A DNA stretch of 22,019 nt from SIG588 sp045599305 (GTDB taxonomy: Bacteria > Bacillota > Clostridia > Oscillospirales > Acutalibacteraceae), in assembly GCA_045599305.1 (NCBI GenBank), contig JAZRVU010000064.1:1-22019 (forward strand). Reading direction: 5' to 3'. The notes below the pieces were generated by a model. The model made no database searches. It was given only the letters and a program-made list of their open reading frames with translations, and had not been told where the DNA came from. How positions within the stretch are numbered: position 1 is the first letter of the stretch; each line of letters opens with the position of its first letter. The translations under genes were made by a program, and so were the position numbers. Of the stretch, positions 21,298 through 22,019 are shown piece by piece.

Positions 21298-21774
21298 ATG
21301 GGGAAAACGGAATTCAGATACGCCAAAGAAAAGGATATTCCGCTGATTCTGCAATTTATCAAGGAATTAGCGGAATACGAAAAGATGTTGGATGAAGTTA
21401 TCGCAACAGAAGCGCTTTTGAAGGAATGGATTTTTGAAAAAAAGAAAGCAGAGGTCATTTTTGCCCTGGAAGACGGCTGTGAAGTTGGTTTTGCTTTATT
21501 CTTTCATAACTTTTCCACGTTTCTTGGCCGAGCAGGCATCTATTTGGAAGATTTGTATGTCAAACCGGCCTATCGTGGAAAGGGTTACGGAAAAGGCATT
21601 CTGAAGGAATTGGCGCGGATCGCTGTCGAACGCGGATGCGGCAGACTCGAGTGGTGGTGCTTGGACTGGAACCGGCCGAGTATTGATTTCTATTTATCGC
21701 TGGGTGCAGAGCCTATGAACGATTGGACGGTCTACCGTATTACCGGAGATACATTGCGTAAACTGTCAGAATGA
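21298..21774 (+). CDS. GNAT-family N-acetyltransferase, diamine acetyltransferase-like
   Basis: A 158-aa GNAT protein that should transfer acetyl from acetyl-CoA to an amine. The acetyl-CoA loop is RGKGYGKG (93-100) in the context YLEDLYVKPAYRGKG (82-96). The C-terminal part has EWWCLDWNRPSIDFYLSLGA (118-137), with Tyr132 at the position of the usual catalytic tyrosine. The combination of YLED, W-N-P-SI-FY and total length is closest to spermidine/spermine (diamine) acetyltransferases, but the substrate is not proven. ATG with GGGGTGA upstream. GC content is clearly below that of rsmG, and palindromes flank the gene; its stop codon TGA is the start of the downstream palindrome. This suggests a transferred cassette. 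Confidence 0.85.
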   Translation: MGKTEFRYAKEKDIPLILQFIKELAEYEKMLDEVIATEALLKEWIFEKKKAEVIFALEDGCEVGFALFFHNFSTFLGRAGIYLEDLYVKPAYRGKGYGKGILKELARIAVERGCGRLEWWCLDWNRPSIDFYLSLGAEPMNDWTVYRITGDTLRKLSE

Positions 21775-21790
21775 CAAATCCCGGTTTGTC
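21773..21790. repeat. GACAAATC/GGTTTGTC palindrome downstream of the acetyltransferase gene
   Basis: GACAAATC-CC-GGTTTGTC has one mismatch between arms and is followed by GAGC, as in the copy after the lipoprotein gene. It overlaps the stop codon. In gene orientation the element from here through the terminator aligns with the left copy over about 65 bases with few differences. Confidence 0.75.
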
Positions 21791-21805
21791 GAGCCGAAAG
21801 GAAAA

Positions 21806-21835
21806 CCCGCCGAAAAGATTTTTCTTTTCGGCGGG
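21806..21835 (+). terminator. Terminator hairpin after the acetyltransferase gene
   Basis: CCCGCCGAAAAG (21806-21817) and CTTTTCGGCGGG (21824-21835) form a perfect 12-bp stem around ATTTTT, followed by CTTTGCTTT. Compared with the left copy, one stem pair changes from T-A to C-G with both sides altered, so the fold is conserved. Confidence 0.8.
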
Positions 21836-21973
21836 CTTTGCTTTATCAAAAAACTTCCTTACGAGACTGCACCCTTCCGTGCCGCTTTTTGTTTTTGCCG
21901 CGCGATATGACAAAAACCGCCCGCCCGTGTGTGATAGGATATCCCAAAAGGAATCCGATTTGGGGGAACGCAC

Positions 21974-22019
21974 ATGAACAGGAAGCCGAAAAAGCAGGAA
22001 TACGCGGCGTGCGGGCAGG
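21974..22019 (+). CDS. Start of an unidentified gene, cut by the window edge
   Basis: ATG at 21974 is preceded by GGGGGAA about 6 nt upstream, a convincing ribosome binding site. Only 15 complete codons are present (MNRKPKKQEYAACGQ), basic at the start, with no motif that identifies a family. In many Firmicutes a parA/parB or noc gene follows rsmG, but these residues do not show that. The preceding 21837-21973 contains no clear promoter. Confidence 0.45.
   Translation, partial: MNRKPKKQEYAACGQ

Noticed and set aside
21740..21977. Small frames on both strands over the terminator after the acetyltransferase gene
   Set aside because: They run through a strong terminator hairpin and the palindrome and lack ribosome binding sites.

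Overview
The window is the replication-origin neighbourhood of a GC-rich member of the Clostridia. The gene order and the GC-rich Firmicute protein sequences point to Oscillospirales/Ruminococcaceae-type gut bacteria, but the exact genus cannot be read from the sequence. The hub is dnaA (minus strand) facing rpmH (plus strand). Everything to the left reads leftward and everything to the right reads rightward, so genes are co-directional with replication leaving the hub. No rRNA or tRNA gene was found.

Left arm, minus strand: dnaA, dnaN, yaaA (S4 domain), recF, a small two-helix membrane protein, remB, gyrB, four consecutive YcxB-like membrane-protein genes (five domain units), then gyrA. The genes are tightly packed with 4-8 nt overlaps or short gaps, and look like one long DNA-replication and topology operon. 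Four YcxB-like genes wedged between gyrB and gyrA is unusual.

Origin signals: the dnaA-rpmH gap (13173-13468) holds divergent sigma-A promoters, a DnaA box (TTTTCCACA) just upstream of the dnaA promoter, and an AT-rich tract. The dnaN-dnaA gap (11542-11816) holds DnaA-box-like sites, three copies of GTGCAAAAC, a GC-rich cluster and an AT-rich tract containing TAGTAGTAA, which fits DnaA-trios of the right polarity. A near-perfect parS site lies inside mnmG and a degenerate one between rpmH and rnpA.

Right arm, plus strand: rpmH, rnpA, yidD, yidC and jag/khpB (ribosomal protein, RNase P protein, membrane-protein insertion, RNA binding). After a strong terminator come mnmE, a 51-aa membrane protein, mnmG and rsmG (tRNA wobble-uridine and 16S rRNA modification). 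This is the classic rpmH-rsmG cluster.

Edges: the conserved block is bracketed by two lower-GC accessory genes, a lipoprotein of the KPVIYLYPE type (left) and an SSAT-like GNAT acetyltransferase (right). They are unrelated in sequence, yet each has an AAATCAG(A/G)ATTTG palindrome just before its ribosome binding site. Each is also followed by the same composite element, a GACAAATC-NN-GATTTGTC palindrome plus a near-identical terminator hairpin. This cassette-like packaging is the most interesting signal in the window. Other oddities are an inverted array of hairpins with variable stems at the extreme left, and a small cloverleaf-like palindromic element flanked by 16-bp direct repeats after mnmE.
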